Part shown: one piece after another, positions 1-11,780 of the stretch
Numbering within the stretch: the stretch's first letter is position 1
Layout of the letters: every line of letters begins with the position of its first letter
DNA from: Sycon ciliatum
Lineage: Eukaryota > Porifera > Calcarea > Leucosolenida > Sycettidae
Assembly: GCF_964019385.1 (NCBI RefSeq)
Contig: NC_088643.1
Coordinates: forward strand, 74,753,096 to 74,817,095
Length of the DNA: 64,000 nucleotides
Direction: 5' to 3'
Notes under the pieces: generated by a model
Told to the model about the DNA's origin: nothing
Databases searched by the model: none
The model's input: only the letters and a program-made list of their open reading frames with translations
Position numbers and translations under genes: made by a program

Positions 1-459
1 GAACCATCATATACATCAGCAGCATATGTGAGCATAATGCGGCATAATATGATAACTTTTAGCATAAAAATAGCATAATTCTGCAATTTTTTCAGCAATG
101 CGAAAAGCATAATTTCACGAAAATATTAGCATAATCCGTCAAGGCCTATCGTTGGGGGTGCGCACTTCAATCTTCATTGAAGTACATGCATTTCATATTC
201 GGACCATAGTGCGCACCTGCGATTTAGGGCCTAAAATAGCACATCTAAAGTGCGCACTATACTCCGAAAAATACAGTATACTTTTCCCCTTTTTTTCTTT
301 TTTTTCTACAAAGAACACAAACCCGGCTCGAGACAATAATAAGAACAAGAAAGATAACAAAGTTGCATGCAGGGAGAACGAAGAAACGACTAGAACACAG
401 AAGTTGAGGGTTGACAGAACAAACAACTACTAGTATTAGTGTTGAGTCGGGGCTGACTA
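1..459. other. non-genic flank with remnant of an inverted-repeat element
   Basis: No convincing gene is visible. The stretch around 245-275 (ACTCCGAAAAATACAGTA) looks like the terminus of the short repeat family seen at 19258-19439, 30816-30983 and 63173-63810, whose ends read roughly TACCGTATTTTCCGGAGTAT. The rest is AT-rich and unrecognised. Confidence 0.4.
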
Positions 460-1640
460 CTAGTATCCACTAGCGCAGCTGTGTAGGTGTGTAGGTGGGG
501 CGTTGTGGACTCCTCCGACCAAAGGTCTCGGTATCCTTGCACACAACGCGCACCAGGGTGGTGGGGGGGGGGGGGGGTAAAAAAGAAAGAAAGAAGAAAG
601 AGTTAGGCCATCAGGTAGTATGCTAGTCTGTGGTGTACACGTCGACAGCAGTCCCACAAGTAACGTTAGTTTGCTCGAGGAGGTCACACTGTGCTTGTAC
701 ACCGCTACTTTGAAGCGTTGCAGCGCTGCCTTGGATGGGGGAGCGTTCAGGATGGCAGAGGGTAGAGCATTCCAGGTTTTTAGTAGGCCGAACGGGAAGG
801 ATCGGTGTAGGATGTCAGGACTTGTTGCGGGGAGGGGGTTTGACAACTGGAAGGCATGGGAGTGTTTCACTTGATGTTGGTGGCGGGTTCTGGGGCGGGC
901 GGGCTCAGGGGCAGCAGGTGGCAACATGTCTGTCAGCTGGGCTGGACCGGAAATGTAGTGGAGCTTGAACAGGTAGCACAGTCCCAAGACTTGCCGACGC
1001 ACTGATAAGCTTGGGAGCATGGTCCCAGCGCTAGCGCTGCGCATGCACCGTTGCTGGATGCAGTCAAGCTTCGCGAGGTTGGACCGGGCTGCGCCTTGCC
1101 AGACTAGGGGAGCATATTCCATGGTTGGGCGGATGAAGCCTTTGTATATGCTGAGGCGGCCGTTGCGGTCGAGTACTGGGCACACCTTCCTGAAGAAGCC
1201 AAGGCGCTGGCTGGCTCTGACTGCAACCTGGTGGAGATGGCTGCGGAACAGCAGTTTGCCGTCGAAGGTCACACCGAGAAGCTTAACATCGGTTTCCTCT
1301 CTGATCACGGTACCATCGAAGCTGAGAGAAGAGGGTGGGAGGGGTGTTGATCGTCTGCTCATCGACATTCCCTGGCACTTTGTCGGCTCCAAATGGACCT
1401 CCCATGATCTCGATCCCCAAGCTTGGAGCTCATCGAGGGAGGCTTGCAGTGAGTTAAAAGTGGCGGGGGACACGTCATCGGCACGGATCAGGTGGTAAAA
1501 TGTTGTGTGGTCTGCATACGACGCTAGCTGGCAGTCAGGGGAGACACAATCAGAGATGTCGTTGACATAATTATAATTATAACTTAAGGAAGAGCGTGGG
1601 ACCTAGATGCTGCCTTGCGGCACACCGGCTTGGATGGCGA
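460..1640 (-). pseudogene. 5'-truncated, decayed LINE reverse transcriptase fragment
   Basis: Reading the minus strand from about 1640 gives the C-terminal half of a non-LTR retrotransposon reverse transcriptase. A GVPQGS motif lies near 1609-1626, followed by an ND(I)SD segment, a QLASYAD-x catalytic box, then the typical LLGVTFD, FIRPTMEYA and LVWQG region before 1200. The frame stays open from 1473 to a stop at 460. Two defects show it is dead: the catalytic box reads YADH instead of YADD, and a stop codon directly follows GVPQGSI. The upstream palm (the KAFD motif) is absent, so the copy is 5'-truncated at the boundary of the 5S-containing repeat. The style resembles jockey/CR1-group elements; I cannot place the clade. 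Confidence 0.8.
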
Positions 1641-2225
1641 CTTGAAGCTTCTGCATGGGATGCCCAGTGGGGAGGGGACTCGGGGACAAAGCCTGCCCAA
1701 AGCACCAGCATATCATGCCCTCGTGACCAGAAATGCATGCAGGACGAACCCATGCAATCACTCACTCCACCAGGGTCAACTGGCTAGTTGCTTACAAAAG
1801 TGTAGTCAGTGAGTGTGTCAGAGCATGATGAAAAACGGTTCGGCCCTTTCCACCAGCACCAGCACCAGCACCACCAGCAGCCGCAGCAGCAACACCATGG
1901 CTGGACCCATCACAGAGAGGGGACAAAGCTCAAAACAAACAAAACAAAAATACAACCTGGCCCACACGACACGCGAACCACACACCCACGCACGCCAGAC
2001 ACAGCTAGACTAACAACTAGTACACGTAGTAGAGCTCTAGAGAGAACTCGCAAGAAGAAAAAGCTTATGAAAACTGAGAAGAACAGAAAAGAAAAGAAAA
2101 GAAAAGAAGTCTACAGCACGAGGTATTCCCAGCGGGCACCCATCCAAGTACTAACCTCGCCCGACGTTGCTTGACTTCGGTGATCGGACGAGAACCGGTA
2201 TTTTCAACGTGGTATGGCCGTAGAC
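1640..2225 (-). repeat. 5S-headed repeat, copy 1
   Basis: A block of roughly 585 bp that recurs as a direct copy at 7952-8452. Both share the junction ACTTGAAGCTTCTGCATGGG, the segment around 1785-1850 with GTGTAGTCAGTGAGTG, the AAACAAAACAAAA tract, the AAGAAAAG-rich tract, and a 5S rRNA sequence at the plus-strand right end. Read on the minus strand, the unit starts with the 5S gene and continues into a body with no clear reading frame. The left end abuts the LINE fragment in the same orientation. That arrangement resembles 5S-derived SINEs (SINE3 type), which have a 5S promoter head and a LINE-related tail. This is an inference; a gene-plus-spacer duplication would look similar. Confidence 0.6.
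2107..2225 (-). rRNA. 5S ribosomal RNA gene
   Basis: The minus strand from 2225 reads GTCTACGGCCATACCACGTT and continues for about 119 bases with the expected eukaryotic 5S features: the GAAAATACCGGTTCTCGTCC block, the internal control region with AAGCAACGTCGGGC (A box) and TTGGATGGGTG (C box), GGGAATACC, and a 3' end TGTAGACTT that pairs with the 5' end. The minus strand then runs into T-rich TTCTTTTCTTTTC, which can serve as a Pol III terminator. Bases after GGGTG read CCCGC where GACCGCC-like sequence is usual, so the gene may be slightly diverged. It is solitary here, not in a tandem array, and sits at the head of a dispersed repeat. Confidence 0.9.
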
Positions 2226-2309
2226 ATCCTTCTCGAGTCGACGACTCCTCTTATACAAGATTCGTCGTCACTGCATGTTCACTCCCTGATCCTTGACCTT
2301 GTCCATGGC

Positions 2310-3400
2310 CACTATCCGATAGGCGAAAGGCTAAAGGGACAAGCTTATCTATTTTTGCGGATTTTCTTTCATAAAAAATAAACGTCACAGGCTGCTCTTC
2401 GGAGGTGTCCGCGTCCCAGCGGTCCGGGCAAGCGACCGAATCTCAGTGGGACACTTGGCCGTGGCATTTGTACTGGAATCTGTGGGAGAGCCTTTCCAGG
2501 GACTACACACCTGGGTACCCGGGTATGGCTCCTTTTTTGTTCCTTTCCTGTTTATTTGTTTTTGCTGAGAAAGAAACGTTGCTGGATGGAAAGCTTTCTG
2601 TTCCCGCCATGCGCCAGCGCCTTTGCTCTAGTAAAACATTGCTGGCTGATAATGGTCATTGCTCGTGATGTCAACTTAGAAGGTGACGGGAAGCTGGGTT
2701 TCTTGCCATTTCCAACTTCCTGACTCTGAAAATGTAGCTTGAAGTTGAACTAAGAGCTCCAAATATTTCAGTTTTTCGATGTGCCAGACCTATTGTTACG
2801 ACCTGCAGAGATGAGGAGCAAGTGAGGCGTTGGATTAATGCCAATAATGGTGTTTATGGCCCGGACGACGCCAGCGGTTTTCACTTGTCAGGAGGACAGC
2901 CAAGTTGGAGCAGGCAGATGACAGATTATTAACTTTGAGCATTTATAGCCGAGTGGGTGGCTTGCCAAAGAGAATCGTCTCAGTACCTCATGGTTACTAG
3001 TATCTGACAAATGCCTCTTATTGCTAGTCTGCACTAGAGCATTAGCAGAATTGATCATGTCACAAGTAGTGTCAAGACTTGATGTCCTACGATTATACTC
3101 AGATCATGTTGCTACTTCACAGGAATATTCGTCCTGCCACTGTACACTCTTCCAGAATTGCATGCAGAAGTCACATGCCTGTCAAAGTGTGCAAGGGACA
3201 ACGCGTTTGCACTGCTTACGGATTCAAGCGGATGGAGTGCAGGCCAGATAAGAAGACATAATCCGGCTATTCAAATAGCTTGGGCTGCTATTAATTGGCT
3301 AGACTCCTGGAAACATGGACAAGAATCTAAACCAGTCCACGGAAACAATATCACGCCACACAGGAAGCTAAATGGCAAACCAATCAAGTTCTTTGGTAAT
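2310..3400 (+). repeat. 1.1-kb dispersed repeat, copy 1
   Basis: This block matches the reverse complement of 6770-7850 over essentially its whole length. Shared landmarks are GGACAAGCTTATCTATTTTT, GGAGGTGTCCGCGTCCCAGC, the CTACACACCTGGGTA region and the segment around 3020-3260. In both copies one reading frame of that last segment stays open and gives a similar peptide (GIFVLPL, then ELHAEVTCLS, then DNAFALL, then SGWS). That suggests a former coding sequence from a mobile element. I do not recognise the family. Confidence 0.65.
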
Positions 3401-3940
3401 GAAGCCGTTCACGAACATTGTCCGGTTGCATGGCTAGTGTCACTCAAACAAGACCAATGGACCTAAAAGATACGCTGTTGATCAACCACAACTCCAATAC
3501 CACTGAGCAGTGTCTTCTATACAGATCCAATTAGATATTCAAGTATATGAGTGGAAGTTGCTGGTATAGTCTCTCCTAATGACCGCGTATTTGGCATAAT
3601 GTTCTCTATACTGCACTCTAGAGCTACTTACCTTTTCCGGCATTGAACTCAGGCAGGGACCACTCGCCTGCAGAATGAGCCAATTGACACAGAAGCTAAG
3701 TACCATGTGCATCCGTCGCAAGAGAAACACGCAAGTCTGCAAGTGAAGTGGATGGACACCCACTGATTTTCTCTTATGCCGATCTCAGACATGACCTGAG
3801 TGAAACGTATGAAGACTTGCACCACATTACTGCACAATTCCATATAATTATTGCGAGGCCTTGTGAAATGATTCTCAATGCACACCTGGTCTACGCCACA
3901 CAGAATACATCGGATTATAATCGCCAATACAGCTGCCTAT
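3400..3940. other. non-genic stretch between repeats
   Basis: No gene, RNA or clear repeat recognised. Short open frames on the minus strand have no known motifs. Confidence 0.4.
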
Positions 3941-3941
3941 G

Positions 3942-4030
<89 letters not shown>

Positions 4031-4604
4031 GTCTCTCGATCTTCATCTATATCTCTCTATCTACCTATACCCAATCTGCGGACAGAACTGTTTCGTCCTT
4101 TGTGGACTCATCAGCGCAGCACAGAGAAAATGAGGCCGAACCTGATTGCAATGAAAAATAAAATTTCCAAAACCAGACTTAATTCTCCACCTATCAACTC
4201 CCTTCTGTGTGTATGCGCGTGCATGGGTGCAGGGTATATGCGCACATATCTTTCTCTCTCTCTCTCTCTTCCTGTCTTTACCTGGTTTGTGAATCGGCTT
4301 TTTTAATCGTATTTTTCGGCTCACTGTTTTATGAGTTCACCTCACTATATGTTTTTCTGCTGCTACCTACTTATATTATAGTAGTTGCCTGATGATCGTA
4401 GTAATATGTGAAACCCAAGAGTTGTGACACAGCTTCCAATCTCTCTTGTGTACTTCAGTATTAGAAACACAAGGAACGAAATCTCTCGTATCTGTGTGTC
4501 TCGACATGTTTCTTTGTCCGTCTGTCTCTCTCTCTATTCTATCAATCTCTCTCTCCCTCTCTCTATCTCTCTCTCTCTCTTTATCTCTCTTTATCTCTCT
4601 TTCT

Positions 4605-4673
<69 letters not shown>

Positions 4674-4820
4674 TCTGTATATATCTGTCGGTCTGTCTAT
4701 CTCTCGTCTGTCTGTCTTTCTCCTTCTGCCTGTCTGTGTGCCTTTCGTCTGTCTATCTGTCGTCTGTGTGTTTTTCTCCTTCTGCCTGTCTTTGTCAGTC
4801 TGCCTGTCTGTGTGCCGCTA

Positions 4821-4895
<75 letters not shown>

Positions 4896-5803
4896 GTGTG
4901 TGTCGATGTGTTTCTCTAAGTCTGAGTCTTGGTCGTTCTATCTGCCTGTCTGCGTAACTCTCCTACTGTTTCCTTGTCTCGGTCTGTCTGTTTGGCTGTC
5001 TCTGCTTGTCTCTTTATGTTTGTCTGTCTGCCTGTCCCTGTATTTATAGCTCTATTTCTCTCTCTCTGCTGCTCTTCTTCTGTCTCTCTTGTCCCTCTCT
5101 CAGTCTCTTTTTCTCTGTCTTTGTCTCTGTGTCTTCTTCTTGATCTGCCTCTCTCTGCTGCTATTTTTTCTCTGAGTCTTTGTGTCTGTCTCTCCTTTTG
5201 TCATTCATTATGACTGTGCGTCTCTCTGTTTCTGTCTCTGACTTTCTATGTCTGATTGTCTGTCTCTGTCTGTTTTTCTCCTGAGTCTGTGTGTCTGTCT
5301 GTCTCTCCTGTTTTTCCTTGACATTTGTCCCTCTCTTTCTGAATCTAATCGTCTGTCTGTTCGTCTTTGTCTGTCTGTCTTTGTCTCCTTCTCTTTGAGT
5401 CCGTGTCTCTGTTTGTCGCTCTTTATGCGCATCCCTCTGTTTCTGTCTCTGTCTTTCTGTGTCTGCCTGTGGCACCACATACGTGGCTGTACATTTACCT
5501 ATGCGTGGGACATTCACACCCAAACACACGCACACACACATTATCTATCTCTGTCTGTTATTCTCCTGAGTCTGTGTGTCTGTCTGTCTCTCCTGTTTTT
5601 CTTAATGTTTGTCCCCCTCTTTCTGTCTTTCTGGGTCTGATCGTCTGTCTGTTCGTCTTTGTCTCTTTCTCTCTGAGTTCGTGTCTCTGTCTTTCTGTGT
5701 CTGTCTGTCTCTATCTCTGTGCCGGCCCACTGTTCTGCACATAATGAAATTGTGTGGCACCACAGACTTGGCTGTATATGTACCTATGCGTCGGACATTC
5801 ATA

Positions 5804-5838
<35 letters not shown>

Positions 5839-5938
5839 GTACGCTCGATCATACAAGTACATGTAGTACTGCAGAAGTCACATCAGAGATATTATTAAAA
5901 CTCTCTCTCTCTTGGGTGCAGCGGCAACTTCCTTGACA

Positions 5939-6005
<67 letters not shown>

Positions 6006-6140
6006 TGTGCCTGCCGCTGTGCTGTCATACAGATAGTGAAATTGTGTGGCACAGAACACGTACATGACTGTATATTTACCCACGCGTGGGACATTCACGC
6101 ATGCACACACACTCACACACACACACACACACACATGACC
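3941..6140. repeat. CT/TCTG-rich satellite with embedded (AC)n
   Basis: About 2.2 kb dominated by pyrimidines on the plus strand. There are pure (CT)n runs near 3941-4040, 4615-4670, 4825-4892 and 5940-5998, interrupted (TCTG/TCTCTG)n between 4500 and 5720, and (AC)n near 5805-5837 and 6103-6135. A unit containing GTGTGGCAC and ACATTCAC, about 300-550 bp long, recurs around 5470, 5755 and 6045, so part of the array is a higher-order repeat. Long frames of Ser/Leu or Arg/Glu repeats here are translation artefacts. Confidence 0.9.
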
Positions 6141-6769
6141 TGCAGCAAATAACATTTCATAGCTACAGGACCTTCAAAGAAAGTCATGGTGTCAAGAAGA
6201 TATACAATGTCATGTAGAAGGATAATTGTAAAACAGCTTGCTGTCTAGAGCATTGGTAATATAAATTATCATATAATACATGTAGTAGGGAAACTCCTAG
6301 AGAGTCAAACTATCGGATAAATTAATGGCAAGCGAGAGTCTCTACTTTTTAGAGTAGAGTGGGTGGGTACGCAGACCAGCGTAAGTCATAACAAATATTA
6401 ATTGATAATAAAGTGTAACCAATGCTGGTAATGGATCATGTGTGAGCGACCAAAGAGGCGTACATCACATGTCCTGTACCACTATAACCACACACAAACA
6501 TCCAGGAGAATTTCACGTACCGATGGATCTATCATGCTGCCGGGATCCCTCATATATCTCATACTGTGGTACATAACCATCGGAGAATTGCAAGGACCTA
6601 AATACAGCAAGCAAATCAGGGACATTAGGTGCAAGACCCGTTGTTCTAGTTGTCTAGACTGCACTGTGTTCTTGAAAATACTGAGCCTCCACGTTGTATC
6701 TGCATGTGGCATCCGTTGATCTCATTTGAGTAGTAGTAGTAGTATGCATGCACTGCATTACGTTTTGAT
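6141..6769. other. non-genic stretch
   Basis: No gene or RNA recognised; short frames on both strands carry no family motif. Confidence 0.35.
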
Positions 6770-7850
6770 GAAAGGTTCGATAGCTGCTGAATGGGTTTAT
6801 CATTTGGCTTCCTGTGTGGGTATTGTTTCTGTGGATTGGTTCGGAGCAATGTTCAGATGGTCCAGGCATCTGGCCAATTAATTATGGCAGTCCAAGCTAG
6901 TTGAATATCCGGATCACTTTCTCTCATCTGGTCTACACTCCATCCGCTTGCATCCATAAGCAATGCAAACGCGTTGTCCATTGCACACTGTGACAGGCAT
7001 GTAACTTCTGCATGCAACTCTGGGAGAGCGCACAGTGGCAGGACGAATATTCCCGTGAAGTTGCAACATGATCTGAGCATAATCGTAGGACATCAAGTCT
7101 TGACACTACTTGTGACATGATCAATTCTGCTATGCTCTAATGCAGACTAGCAATAAGAGGCATTTGTCAGATACTAGTAACCATGAGGTGCTGAGACGAT
7201 CTGCTATAAATACTCAAATAATCTGTCATCTGCCTGCTCCAACTTGGCTGTCCTCCTGACAAGTGAAAACTGCTGGCGTCTTCAGGGCCATAAACACCAT
7301 TATTGGCATTAATCCAACGCCTCCCTAGGCTAGGCCCTTGCTCCTCATCTCTGCAGCTTCTAACAATAGGTCTGGCACAACGAAAAACTAAACTTGATAC
7401 TTGGAGCTCTTAGTTCAAGCTACATTTTCAGAGTCAGGAAGTTTCAAATGGCAAGAAACCCAGCTTCTCTTCACCATTGGCATCACGAGCAATGACCATT
7501 ATCAGCCAGCAATGTTACTAGAGAAAATGCCAAAGGCGCTGGCGTGAACAGAAAGCTTTTCATGCAGCAACGTTTCCTTCTCAGCAAAAACAAATAAAAA
7601 GGAAAGGAACAAAAAAGGAGCAACACCAGGGATTTGTCCATACCCGGTAGGTGTGTAGTCCCTGGAAAGGCTCTCTCACAGATTCCAGTACAAAGGCCAC
7701 GGACAAGTGTCCCACTGAGATGCGGTCGCTTGCCCGGACCGCTGGGACGCGGACACCTCCGAAGAGCAGCCTGTGACGTTTCTTTTTTTATGAAAGAAAA
7801 TCCGCAAAAATAGATAAGCTTGTCCCTGGCTTTAGTCCGATAGTGACAAG
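6770..7850 (-). repeat. 1.1-kb dispersed repeat, copy 2 (inverted)
   Basis: Reverse-complement partner of 2310-3400. Its minus strand keeps an open frame between about 7080 and 6853 resembling that of copy 1 (ELHAEVTCLSQC, DNAFALLMDASGWSVDQM). The copies differ by scattered substitutions and small indels, so neither is recent. Together with the flanking 5S-headed repeats they enclose the CT-rich satellite. Confidence 0.65.
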
Positions 7851-7951
7851 CTTCTCACCCGGTTTCAAACAACTGGATTCTAGTCAGTGCAGGATGAAAA
7901 TGCAATGATCATTCCCCATGATCATGGCTGATGGCCATACTTTCTCCCCTA

Positions 7952-8452
7952 CTTGAAGCTTCTGCATGGGATGCCCAGTGGGGAGGGGACTTGGGGACAA
8001 AGCCTGCCCAAAACACCAGCATATCATGCCCTCGTGACCAGACATGCATGCAGGACCAACCCATGCAACCACTCACCCCACCAGGGTCAAACTGGCTAGT
8101 TGCTTACAAAAGTGTAGTCAGTGAGTGTGTCAGAGCATGATGAAAAACGGTTCGGCCCTTTCCACCACCACCCGTGACAATGGCTGGGGGCATGGGGAGG
8201 GGACAAAACTCAAAACAAACAAAACAAAAACTACAACCTGGCCCACAAGACCGCCGAACCACCCACCGACGCACGCCAGACAGAGCTAGACTAAGTACTG
8301 TAGTACGAGTCGTAGGGAGAAGAAGAAAAAGCTGATGAAAACTGAAAAAGGAAAGAAAAGAAAAGAAAAAAGTGTATAGCACGAGGTATTCCCAGGCGAT
8401 CACCCATCCAAGTACTAGTGCTAACCTCGCCCGAAGTTGCTTGACTTCGGTG
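7952..8452 (-). repeat. 5S-headed repeat, copy 2
   Basis: Direct copy of 1640-2225, starting at the same ACTTGAAGCTTCTGCATGGG junction and ending in a broken 5S sequence. Its left flank is the 1.1-kb repeat, not a LINE, so the junction near 7952 is a true repeat boundary. It lacks part of the CACCAG-rich tract present in copy 1. Confidence 0.6.
8373..8452 (-). pseudogene. truncated 5S rRNA sequence
   Basis: The minus strand carries only the 3' two-thirds of 5S, from CACCGAAGTCAAGCAACTTC through to CTATACA. It has a short insertion (AGCACT) before the C box and substitutions in the 3' stem. The first 45 or so bases of 5S are missing and replaced by unrelated sequence, so it cannot make a normal 5S rRNA. 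Confidence 0.8.
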
Positions 8453-9613
8453 GAACCGCCACGGTGAATTCATGTGAGGATTAAAATTGGAGGTACATGT
8501 ACCTTTCTCACCGGGCAACTTACAAATGTAGTGCCGTCCCATCTTGAGGACCATGCAAAGAAAAGGATGCTGTTTTCTCAAATACAGCGGTCCTGGGAGC
8601 ACGATTTACGAGTATGCTGGCATTCTTTCATCCCACAGTTTCACCGGTAGTAGGTGGTGTACATGTACACTATTAACAACAATAAATAATAAATAAATTT
8701 CACGGTTCGCTGAGACTCGGCTGGAAGCCGAGTTTTCCGCATCCGCCGTGGGAACGCCACCACCCTCTAGGATCAAAGGCGCAGATGCAGCGCCTAAACA
8801 ACAATACCATAGACTATAATAATTTCCATAGTAGTGATTGCTGTTCAGTCTTCCGCATTTCTGGCCGTTCCTCTCGTAGTGAACCGTACCTGAAATACTG
8901 TAGTGCCGCGTATAAAAGCATGAGCTGTAAAGAAGCATGACTCGAATAGAAGCCGATTTTTTCGAAGCGCGCTGTGACACAGAAGCACGATTTGAATAGA
9001 AGCCGCTCTCTGCTAAACACATGTGCAAGTACATGGGTGGCAGTATGCACTGCAGAGTGTAGACTGATGATGTTGACATAGAAGCATATTTTGAATAGAA
9101 GCCTAACTTGAATAGAAGCATGGTTTGAACCCTGGCTTATACGGCCGTAAGCACCTGCTTTTGTACGCGACATTACGGTACCTGAAATTCTCCCCGATTG
9201 GCTCGTTTCCGGAATGCAACACATCCTGATAAGGATCTTCCCGTGATGTGAAGACAACAGAGCTTAGATAGCTATCTACAACACATATCCAACTTGCAGT
9301 TGTGTGGAATTTCAGCCGTGATCCCAGAACGCTCGTTCTGCGGAAAACAAAAACATATTCAAACAGAAAATTAAGAAATTCACCCGAATAACTGGCTCGT
9401 CACCAGGGCAAGTGACAGCAGGCAAGAAGTGAAGGTTCTCAAGGGATACTCGGATTATATGACCAAATATCTCAGAAAGTGGCGGGCCGTAACACGATGG
9501 TATAATTGTTATCTAGCCAAACCACAGCACAATGCTCAGCAGGCTGTATATCGATTAGCACATTCAACCATTAGGCAAAAAGTTCAGCATCATATCAAAT
9601 CTCACTAAAAATG
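8453..9613. other. non-genic stretch with a short dispersed GAATAGAAGC motif
   Basis: No gene recognised. Between 8940 and 9120 the decamer GAATAGAAGC recurs four times at uneven spacing. A minus-strand peptide near 8780-8720 (ILEGGGVPTADAEN) resembles one near 43270-43210 (ILEAGGVPVDAEKS), which hints at a shared mobile-element remnant. Confidence 0.4.
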
Positions 9614-11498
9614 CTACGCTCTTTCAGAATCCTGCTGTGCGTCTTCACCAGGCTGCTTCACGTGCTCCTGCTGGTTGGGGTCTTCTTCTGCTGGCTCCTC
9701 ATCTGATGCAGGCCGAGCAGCATTGTTTTCAGGATTTTCATGCTGCCCCTCTCCGGCATTTTCAGGACCAGTTTCTCCATCATGGTTGCCGTCTTCTGGG
9801 TGCTGATCTTCTTCGTGTTGCTGTTCATTGTCAGTCTGAGTTCCAGCATTGTGCTGATCGTCCTTCATGTCAGAATCAGCGTGTTCATCTCGGGGGCTCT
9901 CCTCTTTGCTATGCTCCCCAGGTTCGCGAGCATCTCCGGTCTTCATTGGTTTGTTCTGTTCCTCGCCACCTTCCTGTGGAGCTTCTTTCGGTTCATCACC
10001 TCCTCCTTCCTTCACCTCAGTCTGTTTGTCACTTCCCTCTGGATTGCCGTCCTGTGAATCAGGATTTTGTGAGTGATCTCCCTGAGGGTTCTGTTTATCA
10101 TCCTCTTCGCTGTGCCCTTCTTGTGATAGCTGGTGCTGATCTCCCTGGCTGCTGGGCTGTTCATGTGCTTCTTGCTGCTGCCCATGCTCCTGATCCTGTT
10201 GGTGTTGTTGGCCCTCGTCCTGTTGAGATTGTCCCTGGCCCTGCTGCTGTTCTTCAGTCTGGCCTTCCTGGGGCTGTTGCTGATCCTGACCCTGCGGTGG
10301 CTGCTGTTGTTCTTGGTCCTGTTGGGATTGTTGGTCCTGCTGCTGTTGTTGGTCCTGTTGCTGTTGTTGGTCCTGCTGCTGTTGTTGGTCCTGCTGCTGT
10401 TGTTGGTCCTGCTGCTGTTGTTGGTCCTGCTGCTGTTGTTGGTCCTGCTGCTGTTGTTGGTCCTGTTGCTGTTGTTGGTCCTGTTGCTGTTGTTGGTCCT
10501 GCTGCTGTTGTTGGTCCTGTTGGGATTGTTGGTCCTGCTGCTGTTGCTGGTCCTGACCTTGCTGCTGTTGTTGGTCCTGCTGCGGTTGGGAGTGCTGCTC
10601 TCCTTGCTGCTGCTGCTGCTGCTGGCCCCCTTGATGGTCTTGTTCCTGGCCGAGGCGATGCGGTTCCTCTTGTTCCTGGTGTTGCTGCTGTGGCAGTCGC
10701 TCTTGCTTTGCAGTTTGGTACTTATCCTGTGGAGGGAGGCCTTGTGAACGTCCTTGAGGCGCTGCAACAACAGGACACAGGAATGATGCATACGGTAACT
10801 CAGAAGCACATAATATTGTACATGACATGTACATGTGCACCCGCATATAATTATGTGCATGCACATAACACATGCATGTATAGACATGCACAAAACGGGG
10901 CTTCCTCGCTATTGAACCAGTAAACCGAAGCCCAAGTATTGGGGGTCGACTTTTAGCCGGTAAAATATGGTACGCGGAACTTATTGGGATACGTTTGTGA
11001 ATTATTTGTCTTTCATGTCCGTTGGTTCGGGACTCGCAATGATGTCACGAGTCACGACAAACAGGTCAGTCGATTCTCAGCTTACAATTATTAGTAGTAT
11101 TTATCCAACAACACATGCAAGCTGCATACATAGCACAGCCTGCACGGCATTTTACTCCTTTGCCTTCTTTCGACAACAAAGAAAAGATCAAACAGTGGTA
11201 CGGTGGGGGGGGGGGGGCAAATACACTAGCGTACATACAGTACACGTGCATTGATCCACGCACACCACTCACAACGTGTTTCAAACTGGTACTACAGATG
11301 GCTATACATGTAGATGTGCGGACACATGCACGCATGTGCCGGCTCCATGCATATCAGAAACAGCGCGAGAGAGATCGCTGACCATACCTATCTTTCCCCC
11401 TACGAAGTTAGCTCCAAGTCTGGGAACGGCTGCCTTTGCAAAGTGCGCAGCAGCAGCACTAAACTTGTTGCTGCAGGGAAGCACACACACACACACAC

Positions 11499-11564
<66 letters not shown>

Positions 11565-11749
11565 ACACACATCGCGCACAAAATACTCCATGAGCCTTGG
11601 TCGCGACAGTATGTGAAATACACCTCGGGTAGGTTGACTGACGGTAAAAGATAGCCAGCTGAACCCTCAGCCGAAGCTACTTCCAGGACTTGTGCTGAAA
11701 GGCTGAGAATTACGATCTAGCAAACGAACAAAAGATCTCCCCCTCCCCC

Positions 11750-11780
<31 letters not shown>

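Noticed and set aside
3748-5049. Long open frames of Ser-Leu repeats
   Set aside because: They are translations of (CT)n and (TCTG)n microsatellite DNA, with no start context, splice signals or family motif.
9637-10923. A 428-codon plus-strand frame opposite the GOLIM4-like last exon
   Set aside because: It is the antisense shadow of the Gln-rich repeat (VVGPAA repeats). The minus-strand frame joins in phase with upstream exons.
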